Below are positions 1 to 7,104 of a stretch of 10,910 nucleotides of DNA, one piece after another. How positions within the stretch are numbered: the stretch's first letter is position 1; each line of letters starts with the position of its first letter. Source of the stretch: Desulfacyla sp964522045 (GTDB taxonomy: Bacteria > Desulfobacterota > DSM-4660 > Desulfatiglandales > Desulfatiglandaceae); the NCBI GenBank assembly GCA_964522045.1, contig CAZFSF010000098.1, positions 1-10,910 of the forward strand. The letters are read 5' to 3'. The notes under the pieces were generated by a model. It did not search any database. It was not told where the DNA came from and saw only the letters and a program-made list of their open reading frames with translations. The translations under genes and the position numbers were made by a program.

Positions 1-4
1 TATT

Positions 5-81
5 TGGTGCCCCCGGCGCGACTCGAACGCACGACACCCAGATTAGGAATCTGATGCTCTATCCACCTGAGCTACGGGGGC
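5..81 (-). tRNA. tRNA-Arg, anticodon CCT
   Basis: Read on the minus strand this folds as a complete cloverleaf. The seven-base acceptor stem GCCCCCG pairs with CGGGGGC. The D-arm is GCTC/GAGC. The anticodon loop TTCCTAA places CCT at plus-strand positions 45-47. The T-arm is GTGCG-TTCGAGT-CGCGC, followed by discriminator A and an encoded CCA. The CCT anticodon reads AGG, so it is an arginine tRNA. Only four bases of window lie beyond the CCA, so nothing can be said about its terminator. Confidence 0.97.
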
Positions 82-359
82 AATAACTAATTCTTACCAT
101 AAACATATCTAATGTCAAATAATTTCGACCCGATGCCCCAAAAAAAGATTGATTTAATATTATGGATGTATATACTAAAACGTTATGTGTAAGATTGATG
201 GTCTCATAAAAAGTCCGACTCCAAATTTGTCTTCTTCATAACTTACTGATATCGCTATATTTTAATTTCTTTTTTTGCTAATTTTTCCGGCTTTATCAAG
301 GTTTGCTCAAGATGAAATTTCATTTGATGGATCAGACGATAGTAGAAAACTGGTAAAGT
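82..359. other. non-coding stretch between two tRNA genes
   Basis: These 278 AT-rich bases lie between the tRNA-Arg and tRNA-Ala genes. Apart from the minus-strand promoter at its left end I see no gene. A frame from 275 to 457 runs straight through tRNA-Ala and is not credible. Positions 197-222 (GGTCTCATAAAAAGTCC region) resemble, from memory only, a dispersed repeat end of deltaproteobacterial genomes; no inverted partner is present here. I could not place a convincing promoter for tRNA-Ala. Confidence 0.5.
91..118 (-). promoter_or_regulatory. sigma-70-type promoter for tRNA-Arg
   Basis: On the minus strand a perfect -35 box TTGACA (113-118) is followed after 16 bases by TAAGAA (91-96). 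The -10 box is preceded by TGG, which fits an extended -10 element. Initiation would fall near position 84, just ahead of the first tRNA base at 81. The position and the strong -35 support it; the -10 is only a partial match. Confidence 0.6.
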
Positions 360-435
360 GGGGGTGTAGCTCAGCTGGGAGAGCGGTACGTTCGCAACGT
401 ACAGGTCAGGGGTTCGAATCCCCTCATCTCCACCA
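360..435 (+). tRNA. tRNA-Ala, anticodon CGC
   Basis: The cloverleaf is complete. The acceptor stem GGGGGTG pairs with CATCTCC and includes a G3-T70 wobble, the classic alanine identity pair. The D-arm is GCTC/GAGC. The anticodon stem GTACG/CGTAC encloses loop TTCGCAA, with CGC at 393-395. The T-arm is AGGGG-TTCGAAT-CCCCT, with discriminator A and an encoded CCA at 433-435. Anticodon and G3-U70 together make alanine secure. Six T residues (436-441) follow the CCA directly. Confidence 0.97.
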
Positions 436-513
436 TTTTTTCTCCGTTATGCAATAATAAGGAATAAGGACGAAATAACTTTCTCGTCCTCATGTCTGAG
501 GCAAGGCAACCAA

Positions 514-1104
514 ATGAAACGAGAGGCAAAAATAGAAAGGAAAACCAAGGAGACAGATATCTCCCTACTTCTCAATCTTGACGGGGTCGGCCCTTCCAGA
601 GTAGATACTGGTATCCCCTTTATGGACCATATGTTAGACCTGATGGCGGCTCATGGGTTTATGGAAATAGAGCTGAAAGCCCGGGGAGATAGAGAGATTG
701 ACGACCACCACACGGTTGAAGACTTGGGGATCTGTTTCGGAATGGCTTTGAAAAAATCCTTAGGTGGCAAAGGCGGAATCAGGCGGTACGGCGAATCGAC
801 TGTCCCGATGGATGAGGCCTTAGCAAGGATAGTCCTCGACATTTCAAATCGACCGATCCTCGTCTACCGGGTAACTCTCAAAAAAAGCACTACAGGGACA
901 TTTGACATCGGTTTGGTCAAAGAGTTTTTTCGCGCCCTGGCAACCAATGCAAGCATAACGCTACACATCGACCTGCTCTCAGGGGACGAACCTCACCATG
1001 TTGCTGAGGCCATCTTCAAAGCATTTGGGAGGGCCTTAGACCAGGCTACCGGTATTGAAGACCGCTTGAGCGGGAAGTTACCTTCTACAAAAGGAATTTT
1101 GTAG
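514..1104 (+). CDS. hisB: imidazoleglycerol-phosphate dehydratase
   Basis: HisB catalyses the sixth step of histidine biosynthesis, dehydrating imidazole glycerol phosphate to imidazole acetol phosphate in the cytoplasm with two Mn ions per active site. The 196-residue protein is the monofunctional form, without the phosphatase domain of the enterobacterial fusion. Visible signatures are the first His segment (DHM at 38-40, H47), the metal-binding DDHHTVED (63-70), the second half-repeat motif GDEPHHVAEAIFKAF (157-171) and the usual C-terminal STKG. The ATG at 514 has AAGG at 503-506 as a plausible ribosome site. It starts 78 bases after tRNA-Ala and heads a short operon with a lipoprotein gene and hisA. 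hisH, hisF and the other his genes are not adjacent. Confidence 0.97.
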   Translation: MKREAKIERKTKETDISLLLNLDGVGPSRVDTGIPFMDHMLDLMAAHGFMEIELKARGDREIDDHHTVEDLGICFGMALKKSLGGKGGIRRYGESTVPMDEALARIVLDISNRPILVYRVTLKKSTTGTFDIGLVKEFFRALATNASITLHIDLLSGDEPHHVAEAIFKAFGRALDQATGIEDRLSGKLPSTKGIL

Positions 1105-1118
1105 TAGGCGAGGCACCC

Positions 1119-1847
1119 ATGCCTGAGAAAGATCGAGGAAAATCCCGACGATATTACTTATGGCTTTTTGCCGTTTTCTTCCTATTAACAAACGGGGGCT
1201 GCCAAGGTGGCCGGGCCCCTGTTCAGTCTCAAGCCCCTCCCCAGCCAATAATAAAAAAGGTTGTCGTTATTGGATTCCGGGCCGCGATCTCTAAAGGAGA
1301 AAAACCCAATCTGGTTCGAAATCCGATAACAGGCACCGCTTTTATGTCTCAACCCGTTCCCCAAGATGCGGTTAAGTGGTTGACAGATCAGCTATTTGAC
1401 ATGTTAATCACCGACAAGAGGTGGGATCTGATACCGCCTGGCCAGGCAAAAGGGATCGTTGGAAGCATCGTAGGCTCAGATACAAAAGTGGGAATAAGTC
1501 CTCTAAAAATGCTCCAGGAAGTGGGAAGGACCTTTGGGGCGGATGCTGTTCTGATAGGCCAGGTATACCGTTGGCGAGAGCGGGTCGGCTCTGATTTCGG
1601 GGTCGAGAGCCCGCCTTCAGTAGCCTTTGATCTCTCTCTTGTGAAACCGTCAGATGGAGCTATTCTCTGGAGAGGCAACTATGACAAGACCCAGAAATCT
1701 TTATTCGAAAATCTCTTTGACTTGAAGACCTATATCAAAAGCGATGGCTTATGGCTGACAGCCAAGAAATTGGCCAAATTCGGGTTGGATAAACTATTAC
1801 TGGACATGCCTGGTTCTCCACTTAAGAAAAAGGCAGCAAAGGATTAG
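1119..1847 (+). CDS. putative outer-membrane lipoprotein of unknown function (LpoB/CsgG/TolB-N-like fold suspected)
   Basis: The 242-residue product begins with a basic N-terminus (KDRGKSRR), a hydrophobic stretch (about 12-23) and a Cys at 28 in the context TNGGC. That fits a lipoprotein signal peptide, although position -3 is Asn rather than the usual Leu. Gln at +2 would favour the outer membrane. Residues 29-45 are a Pro/Gln-rich linker. The mature part contains a KVVVIGFR strand, a segment typical of proteins that ask which paralogous factor is present (FGADAVLIGQVYRW, about 139-152), and DGAILWRGNYDKTQ further on. This pattern recalls the periplasmic alpha/beta fold of LpoB, CsgG and TolB N-domains, which is inference only. 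RBS GGCGAGG lies at 1107-1113. The gene sits 14 bases after hisB and 4 bases before hisA, so it must be co-transcribed with them, yet it has no obvious role in histidine synthesis. Confidence 0.85.
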   Translation: MPEKDRGKSRRYYLWLFAVFFLLTNGGCQGGRAPVQSQAPPQPIIKKVVVIGFRAAISKGEKPNLVRNPITGTAFMSQPVPQDAVKWLTDQLFDMLITDKRWDLIPPGQAKGIVGSIVGSDTKVGISPLKMLQEVGRTFGADAVLIGQVYRWRERVGSDFGVESPPSVAFDLSLVKPSDGAILWRGNYDKTQKSLFENLFDLKTYIKSDGLWLTAKKLAKFGLDKLLLDMPGSPLKKKAAKD

Positions 1848-1851
1848 ACAT

Positions 1852-2598
1852 TTGCTTATTATCCCGGCAATTGACATAAAGGAGGGCCGCTGTGTCAGGC
1901 TCAAACAGGGGAGAATGTCCGATGAAACCGTTTTTTCTGATGTGCCCGAGGAGATGGCGGTAAGATGGCATCAATGCGGCGCCCAGAGACTTCATCTCGT
2001 CGATCTGGATGGCGCTGTACATGGCAAACCGGTCAACAAAGAGGTTATCAAGAGAATTGTGAACTCTGTTCCTATCCCTGTAGAACTCGGGGGCGGGGTG
2101 AGGAAGATGTCTGTCCTGGAAGCCTACTTTTCACTTGGGCTTCAATACCTTATTTTGGGGACTGTCGCCCATAAGGACCCGGAATTTGTGCACAATGCTT
2201 GCCGTGCCTTTCCCGGACAAATTATTTTAGGGATAGACGCCAAAAACGATCGCGTTGCAGTGGAGGGGTGGACAGAGGATGTCAAACAGACTCCTTTGGA
2301 ACTTGCAAAACAGTTTGAAAAGACCGGATTAGCAGCAATCATTTATACTGATATCAACCGGGATGGCATGAGAACAGGATGCAATGTGGAGACCACTAAG
2401 AGCCTGGCAAAATCAATTGAAATCCCGGTAATAGCGTCGGGTGGGATTTCTGAAATCTCGGATGTCTTAGACATTTTGCCACTGGCAGAGGTTGGAGTTA
2501 CTGGAATGATTACGGGCAGGGCCATATACGATGGAAGCCTTGACTTAGCTGAAGCTATAAAGGCATGCAAAGACAAAAAAAATGATGTTAGGAGTTGA
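1852..2598 (+). CDS. hisA: phosphoribosylformimino-5-aminoimidazole carboxamide ribotide isomerase
   Basis: HisA is the (beta/alpha)8-barrel isomerase of the fourth histidine step, an Amadori rearrangement of ProFAR to PRFAR. The product is 248 residues, the normal family length. It opens with MLIIPAID, placing the catalytic Asp at residue 8. The second catalytic Asp is D129 in the ILGID strand. Phosphate-binding glycine loops are visible at ELGGGVR (78-84) and in IASGGISE near the C-terminal half. The start is TTG: it gives the exact family N-terminus, and AAAGGAT (1838-1844), inside the end of the lipoprotein gene, is a well-spaced ribosome site. The usual partner hisF is not downstream; yqeY follows after 72 bases from its own promoter. 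Confidence 0.96.
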   Translation: MLIIPAIDIKEGRCVRLKQGRMSDETVFSDVPEEMAVRWHQCGAQRLHLVDLDGAVHGKPVNKEVIKRIVNSVPIPVELGGGVRKMSVLEAYFSLGLQYLILGTVAHKDPEFVHNACRAFPGQIILGIDAKNDRVAVEGWTEDVKQTPLELAKQFEKTGLAAIIYTDINRDGMRTGCNVETTKSLAKSIEIPVIASGGISEISDVLDILPLAEVGVTGMITGRAIYDGSLDLAEAIKACKDKKNDVRS

Positions 2599-2622
2599 CA
2601 TATTGCATATCTGTCGTAAAAT
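2595..2622 (+). promoter_or_regulatory. strong sigma-70-type promoter for yqeY-dnaG-rpoD
   Basis: A perfect -35 TTGACA (2595-2600) and a near-consensus -10 TAAAAT (2617-2622) are separated by 16 bases. The -35 box overlaps the hisA stop codon TGA (2596-2598). Initiation is expected near 2629, about 40 bases ahead of the yqeY ATG. This separates the his genes from the replication/transcription genes. Confidence 0.75.
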
Positions 2623-2670
2623 AAAGGGTTTAAAGTTTTCATATGAACCCTGAACCTTTAACAAAAGACC

Positions 2671-3117
2671 ATGTCTCTAAATCAAAGAATAGTTGAAGAT
2701 ATCAAACAGGCCATGAAGGCAAAGGACAGCATCCGCCTTTCCTGTTTAAGGATGATCAGGAGTTCTTCAAAAAATTTGCAGGTGGAAAAGAGGCGTGAAT
2801 TAACGGATGAAGAAATCCAGTCCGTTGTTTCATCCTTAGTCAGAAAAGGGAAAGAGGCTGCAAAGGAATTTAGAAACGGGAATCGTGAGGATTTGGCCCT
2901 AAAGGAAGAAAAAGAAGTCGAGATCTTCTACGAATACCTGCCCCAGCAGTTGACCCCGGAGAAAATCGAAGAGACTGTACGCCAAATCATCTCTGAGCTG
3001 TCTGCTGAGAGCCCCAAAGATATGGGGAATGTCATGAAGGCGGCTATGGCCAGAATGGCAGGACAGGTAGAGGGAAAAGAAGTAAATAAGATAGCAAAAA
3101 AACTTCTAACTTCGTAG
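2671..3117 (+). CDS. yqeY: GatB/YqeY domain protein
   Basis: The 148-residue protein matches the YqeY family throughout. It begins SLNQRIVEDIKQAMKAKD and continues with LRMIRSS. The middle has the ELTDEEI and SSLVRKGKEAAKEF segments. The EIFYEYLPQQLTPEKIEE stretch and a C-terminal DMGNVMKAAMARMAGQVEG motif complete it. The fold is that of the tRNA-binding tail domain of the GatB amidotransferase subunit, so a tRNA-linked role is suspected, but the stand-alone protein has no established activity. It is frequently encoded next to dnaG and rpoD, as here. I see no good Shine-Dalgarno sequence before the ATG. A promoter lies at 2595-2622, and the gene is followed by a 289-base gap before dnaG. Confidence 0.93.
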   Translation: MSLNQRIVEDIKQAMKAKDSIRLSCLRMIRSSSKNLQVEKRRELTDEEIQSVVSSLVRKGKEAAKEFRNGNREDLALKEEKEVEIFYEYLPQQLTPEKIEETVRQIISELSAESPKDMGNVMKAAMARMAGQVEGKEVNKIAKKLLTS

Positions 3118-3406
3118 CCTGCCGAAAAAGGACCAAAGATTTCTGATAGTTTGCGCCGTGAAATCACACAATGACCAAGAGATTGCGCACCTATTGATAG
3201 AGCCTCGATGATCGAGCATACATATCAGGTTTTCGGACATTATCACCTTATGGAAATCCTGTCGCGATATGCCTCCTGTTCGCCGGGTCAATCACATGGC
3301 TTATCCCTAAAACCATCAAATGATTCAAGAGACATCCGAAACGAGCTGAGGCTGATTCCAGAAACGAGGCCCTTTTTTAGACCAAGGTTTCTAATTTGAA
3401 TTAAAA
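3118..3406. other. 289-base gap between yqeY and dnaG
   Basis: No recognisable gene, RNA family or terminator was found. Reading frames on both strands are short; the longest plausible one (3208-3399, 63 codons) has no ribosome site and no familiar motif. A small hairpin, CTCGA-TGA-TCGAG, lies at about 3203-3215. The gap is long for an operon of this type and could be an untranslated leader of dnaG or the remains of a lost gene. Confidence 0.45.
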
Positions 3407-5149
3407 ATGCCAAGCAACCAGTCTGCCAAAGAAGAAATAAAACGGGCGGCCGACATTGTACAGGTCATCGGTCAGTTTGTTCAGCTTAAAAAGGCCGGGA
3501 AGAACTTTATTGGCCTCTGCCCATTTCACGCTGAAAAGGACCCATCGTTCACGGTCAGTTCGGATAGGCAGATGTTTCACTGCTTCGGATGCAAAAAGGG
3601 AGGAGATATCTTTGCCTTCTGGATGGAGTATCACGGACTCACCTTCCCAGAGGCCCTGAAGGATTTAGCAGAAAGGTATAATGTACAAATCACTGAGAAA
3701 TTTTCCGCGTCTGAAGAAAAAAAGAAGAGTGATCTCAGAGAGACCCTACTCAAGATAAATGAGGCCGCTGCACTATATTTCCAACAGGCATTGAGTAAAG
3801 CTGCAACAGGAAACCCTGCAGCGGATTATCTGAAGAAAAGGGCCATTTCAAAGGAGATTATCTCGGAATTCCGCCTGGGTTATGCCCCTGATAAATGGCA
3901 CGGAATTACCGATTATCTAAAAGAGCATAAGATAGACTTGGAAAAGGGTGTCCAGGCCGGTCTGATTATTCCCAAAAAGGGCGGGGGATATTACGATCGC
4001 TTCAGAGGCCGGGTTATCTTCCCCATTCTAAATCTAAGAGGACAGGTGGTTGGATTTGGAGGGAGGGTCCTTGACGACTCTCTGCCCAAATATCTGAATA
4101 CGCCCGAAACCCCGGTTTTCCATAAGGGAGAATTTCCCTATGGATTGAATGCCTCTTTTAAGGCGATCAGACAAAAAGGAATAGCGGTTATTGTTGAGGG
4201 ATACATGGACCTTCTGGCCTTAAGAAGGCACGGGCTGGACGAGGTGGTGGCCACCCTTGGGACTGCCCTGACCGACCAGCATATCCGAAAGATAAAAGGA
4301 TATGCCAAGGAGGCCGTGGTAGTCTTCGACTCTGACGAAGCAGGAAGAAATGCGGCTTTAAGAAGTCTGCCCCTCTTTTTGAATGAGGGACTTCCAGCCA
4401 AGGCGGTTGTCTTACCCAATGGTCATGATCCGGACAGTTTTGTAAACACAAAGGGCCTGCCCGAGTTCTTAAGGCTTTTGGATAGCGCCTCTTCAATGTT
4501 TGACTTTTTTCTTGATCAGAAACTGACGCAAGGCAATTCAGACATAGAGGGAAAGGTTCATGCATTGAAGGAAATCCTGCCGGTCCTGGCGCAACTCCGG
4601 AATGCTGCACAACGTTCGTTGTATGCGGGACGTCTCTCGGAACAGATTGGGATCAAAGAGGAAGTGGTCTTGTCTGAACTGAAGTCTTTCAAACAAAACC
4701 TTTCAGGAAACGCCCCTGAAAGAGGTCTGAAAGGTCGATTGGCAGGCCCAGAGGTGGAGAAGAAAATTGGAGATATTCAGTTACTCAACCTGCTTGTGCA
4801 TCATCCCAAAGCAATAGCCGGGCTGATAAACTCTGATTGCAGGACCCTGCTTTCCGACGACACTGCCTCAAAAATTGTTGAAGTCATTTTCGAGAAACAT
4901 CGCAGGGAAGGCCAGTTTTCACTCGGAAATATTGAGGAAAACCTCGATAATGACGATGTTCGTATACGACTTAGAGAGGTAATGGTGGCCGACTCCATTT
5001 ATTCGGATCAGGAGGTAAAACAGGCAGTCGAAGAAATCAGGGAAAAAGCACGTCAAAAAATGCTCTCAGACTCATTTAAGGAAATCAAGGGCGATCCCGA
5101 GGCCTTGAACGATCTATTATTGAAACTGAGGGCGCAGATTAGGCTTTAG
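3407..5149 (+). CDS. dnaG: DNA primase
   Basis: DnaG makes the RNA primers for leading- and lagging-strand DNA synthesis and is recruited by the DnaB helicase. The 580-residue protein has the full three-part layout. The N-terminal CHC2 zinc ribbon uses C38, H41, C59 and C62 (LCPFHAEKDPSF and HCFGC). The catalytic core carries the TOPRIM motif with E264 (VEGYMD) and D308/D310 (FDSDEAGR), at almost the same positions as in E. coli. The C-terminal third, from about 440, is the poorly conserved helicase-binding domain. The ATG is preceded in frame by a stop 15 bases upstream, so no N-terminal extension is possible. No clear Shine-Dalgarno is close to it. The gene lies upstream of rpoD, 111 bases away, the classic macromolecular-synthesis operon pairing. 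Confidence 0.98.
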   Translation: MPSNQSAKEEIKRAADIVQVIGQFVQLKKAGKNFIGLCPFHAEKDPSFTVSSDRQMFHCFGCKKGGDIFAFWMEYHGLTFPEALKDLAERYNVQITEKFSASEEKKKSDLRETLLKINEAAALYFQQALSKAATGNPAADYLKKRAISKEIISEFRLGYAPDKWHGITDYLKEHKIDLEKGVQAGLIIPKKGGGYYDRFRGRVIFPILNLRGQVVGFGGRVLDDSLPKYLNTPETPVFHKGEFPYGLNASFKAIRQKGIAVIVEGYMDLLALRRHGLDEVVATLGTALTDQHIRKIKGYAKEAVVVFDSDEAGRNAALRSLPLFLNEGLPAKAVVLPNGHDPDSFVNTKGLPEFLRLLDSASSMFDFFLDQKLTQGNSDIEGKVHALKEILPVLAQLRNAAQRSLYAGRLSEQIGIKEEVVLSELKSFKQNLSGNAPERGLKGRLAGPEVEKKIGDIQLLNLLVHHPKAIAGLINSDCRTLLSDDTASKIVEVIFEKHRREGQFSLGNIEENLDNDDVRIRLREVMVADSIYSDQEVKQAVEEIREKARQKMLSDSFKEIKGDPEALNDLLLKLRAQIRL

Positions 5150-5205
5150 GCTGAAGGCTGTTAGTTTGCAGCCTAAATGCCCTCAGTCTATCTAACTTCA
5201 GCCTA
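5147..5205 (+). repeat. inverted repeats with alternative pairings between dnaG and rpoD
   Basis: TAGGCTGAAG (5147-5156) begins at the dnaG stop codon and is perfectly inverted at CTTCAGCCTA (5196-5205). A second complement, CAGCCTA (5169-5175), can pair with the same left arm TAGGCTG. AGGCTG is repeated at 5155-5160, so mutually exclusive hairpins are possible. No T-run follows, so this is not a standard terminator. It may be an mRNA processing or stability element, or a dispersed repeat. Confidence 0.55.
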
Positions 5206-5210
5206 TCAGG

Positions 5211-5238
5211 TTGTCAGTTATTGGTTATTACTTATTTA
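5211..5238 (+). promoter_or_regulatory. possible weak promoter for rpoD
   Basis: TTGTCA (5211-5216) and TATTTA (5233-5238) are 16 bases apart. The -35 is one base off consensus and the -10 is poor. If real, it would allow rpoD transcription independent of dnaG. It is placed mainly by position. Confidence 0.25.
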
Positions 5239-5260
5239 ACGGATAGCGAATAGAGGTAAT

Positions 5261-7030
5261 ATGATGGATAAGAATGCCGATATGATCAATTTAAAGCGGT
5301 TGATCCATAACGGGAAAGATAAGGGCTACATTACCTTTGAAGAGCTAAATGATGATCTGTCCGATGATTTTGTTTCCTCTGAGGAGCAGATCGATGAACT
5401 CATGATGATGTTTCAAGAGTTAGACATCATGGTTATTGATGATGCGGCTAAGAACAAAATCGAAAAGGCGGAGAAGGCGAAGAGAAAAGCGGCAAAAGCA
5501 GAGGAGAAGGGAAATGCATTAATAGATCTTGCAGAGGCAGCGGCCGGGGTCGCTGACCCTGTGAAAATGTATCTAAAGGAGATGGGCCGCATCTCTCTCC
5601 TCACGAGAGAAGGAGAGGTCGAAATAGCCAAACGAATTGAGGCAGGTGAAAATGAAACCTTGCAACGGCTTCTCCTTTGCGGTGTGGGAGTGGAGCGTAT
5701 CATCGAGTTAGGGGAAATGCTCAAGAATGATGAAGTAAAACTAAAAGACGTTATCAATGATATGGAAGACGATGACAGCTACATGCTGATGAGTGAGAGG
5801 AAGGAGACTGTCATAAACCTGATTAATCGAATTAGGGAGTTTAATGAACGTATGTGCCTTAATAGGCGTGACAAGGCCAAGACCCGCTGCACAGACGAAA
5901 CAAAAAAGAAACTCGCAGCAAAGATAAAGCAGGATCAAGGGAAGATTATGAAGCTTGTGAGTTCATTCAGCCTGGACGAAAAACAGGTTGAAAGAATGAT
6001 TGACAAGTTTAAGGAGCTGTCAGCGGAGGTCGAAGCGGCAGAGAGGCAGTTAGAAAGATGTATGTTGCGGGCAGGCGGTAAACCGGTTTCTTATCTGAAA
6101 AGGTGTGCTGCCAAGATCCCAAAATCGGCAAAAGATGACCAGATAATCGCACCCATCGGCCTAACAAAGAGTGAAATTATTGTCTTGAAGTCCGAGGCGG
6201 ATAACGCCCAAAAAATCATCAAGCAAGCCAGGGAACGGACTGATTTGACCCCCCGCCAGATAAAACTCAAACTGCAAAGGGTGGAAAAAAGCTTAGAGAA
6301 GGCAAACAGAGCAAAATCAGAGCTCATTCAGGCCAATTTGAGGCTGGTTGTCAGCATTGCCAAGAAATATACCAATAGGGGCCTCATGTTCCTTGATCTT
6401 ATCCAGGAAGGAAATATTGGATTGATGAAGGCGGTGGACAAATTCGAATATCAACGCGGATATAAATTCAGCACCTACGCTACCTGGTGGATCAGGCAGG
6501 CGATTACCAGAGCCATAGCGGATCAGGCCAGGACTATCCGCATTCCCGTCCACATGATAGAAACCATTAACAAGCTCATGCGAACATCCCGCTATCTTGT
6601 ACAGGAACATGGCCGCGAGCCGACTTCGGAAGAAATCGCCGAAAAGATGGAATTCCCGCTTGACAAGGTTAGAAAGGTGCTAAAGATAGCCAAAGAACCA
6701 ATATCTCTCGAAACCCCTATAGGCGAAGAGGAAGACAGCCACCTGGGAGACTTTATTGAGGACAAAAATGTCCTCTCCCCTGGAGATGCGGTTGTCGACT
6801 TCGGATTAGCCGAACAAACAAGAAGGGTCCTTACTACCCTCACTCCAAGAGAGGAGAAGGTTCTTAGGATGAGATTCGGTATCGGTGAAAAATCAGACCA
6901 CACCTTAGAAGAAGTAGGTCGCGATTTCAGCGTTACCAGAGAACGTATCAGACAGATAGAGGCCAAAGCGCTCAGAAAATTGAGGCACCCCAGCAGAAGC
7001 AAAAAGCTGAAAAGCTTTATGGATAATTGA
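5261..7030 (+). CDS. rpoD: RNA polymerase primary sigma factor (sigma-70)
   Basis: This is the vegetative sigma factor that directs core RNA polymerase to -35/-10 promoters. The 589 residues show all regions in order. Region 1.1 is acidic and covers about 8-60. A Lys/Ala-rich linker spans about 62-85. Region 1.2 starts at ADPVKMYLKEMG (98-109). The long non-conserved spacer of Gram-negative primary sigmas runs from about 135 to 340. Region 2 (about 350-425) contains NLRLVVSIAKKY, DLIQEGNIGLMKAVDKF and the -10-recognising YATWWIRQAI. Region 3 follows, and region 4 has the helix-turn-helix TLEEVGRDFSVTRERIRQIE (about 547-566). A ribosome site AGAGG (5252-5256) precedes two consecutive ATGs; the second, at 5264, is better spaced. 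It is the last gene of the yqeY-dnaG-rpoD set. Confidence 0.98.
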   Translation: MMDKNADMINLKRLIHNGKDKGYITFEELNDDLSDDFVSSEEQIDELMMMFQELDIMVIDDAAKNKIEKAEKAKRKAAKAEEKGNALIDLAEAAAGVADPVKMYLKEMGRISLLTREGEVEIAKRIEAGENETLQRLLLCGVGVERIIELGEMLKNDEVKLKDVINDMEDDDSYMLMSERKETVINLINRIREFNERMCLNRRDKAKTRCTDETKKKLAAKIKQDQGKIMKLVSSFSLDEKQVERMIDKFKELSAEVEAAERQLERCMLRAGGKPVSYLKRCAAKIPKSAKDDQIIAPIGLTKSEIIVLKSEADNAQKIIKQARERTDLTPRQIKLKLQRVEKSLEKANRAKSELIQANLRLVVSIAKKYTNRGLMFLDLIQEGNIGLMKAVDKFEYQRGYKFSTYATWWIRQAITRAIADQARTIRIPVHMIETINKLMRTSRYLVQEHGREPTSEEIAEKMEFPLDKVRKVLKIAKEPISLETPIGEEEDSHLGDFIEDKNVLSPGDAVVDFGLAEQTRRVLTTLTPREEKVLRMRFGIGEKSDHTLEEVGRDFSVTRERIRQIEAKALRKLRHPSRSKKLKSFMDN

Positions 7031-7048
7031 AACTATACACCTTTTCTC

Positions 7049-7077
7049 TTGACAAATTTCTGTTGGATGCGCATTGT
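7049..7077 (+). promoter_or_regulatory. probable promoter for the CAT tRNA
   Basis: A perfect TTGACA (7049-7054) lies between rpoD and the tRNA. At the ideal 17-base spacing the -10 position reads CATTGT (7072-7077), a weak match; TTGTAT (7074-7079) is an alternative at 19 bases. There is no terminator between rpoD and the tRNA, so read-through from rpoD is also possible. Confidence 0.45.
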
Positions 7078-7104
7078 ATTTACCAGTTTATAGGAATGAT
7101 CAGA

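Noticed and set aside
312..323. Perfect 12-base palindrome ATGAAATTTCAT upstream of tRNA-Ala
   Set aside because: A 12-base palindrome is expected a few times by chance in a window this size, and it does not extend outward.
275..457. 60-codon open frame on the plus strand
   Set aside because: It runs through the whole tRNA-Ala gene and has no recognisable protein features.
467..490. Hairpin AGGACGA/TCGTCCT between tRNA-Ala and hisB as a terminator
   Set aside because: The stem is only 7 bp with a 10-base loop and no T-run follows it.
3208..3399. 63-codon frame in the yqeY-dnaG gap as a small gene
   Set aside because: No ribosome site, unremarkable composition and no familiar motif; kept only as part of the unexplained gap.
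4188..4610. 140-codon antisense frame inside dnaG
   Set aside because: It lies wholly within the strongly supported primase gene and its translation is Pro/Arg/Leu-rich without any motif.
6592..7002. 136-codon antisense frame inside rpoD
   Set aside because: Shadow of conserved sigma regions 3 and 4; the sequence has no protein character.
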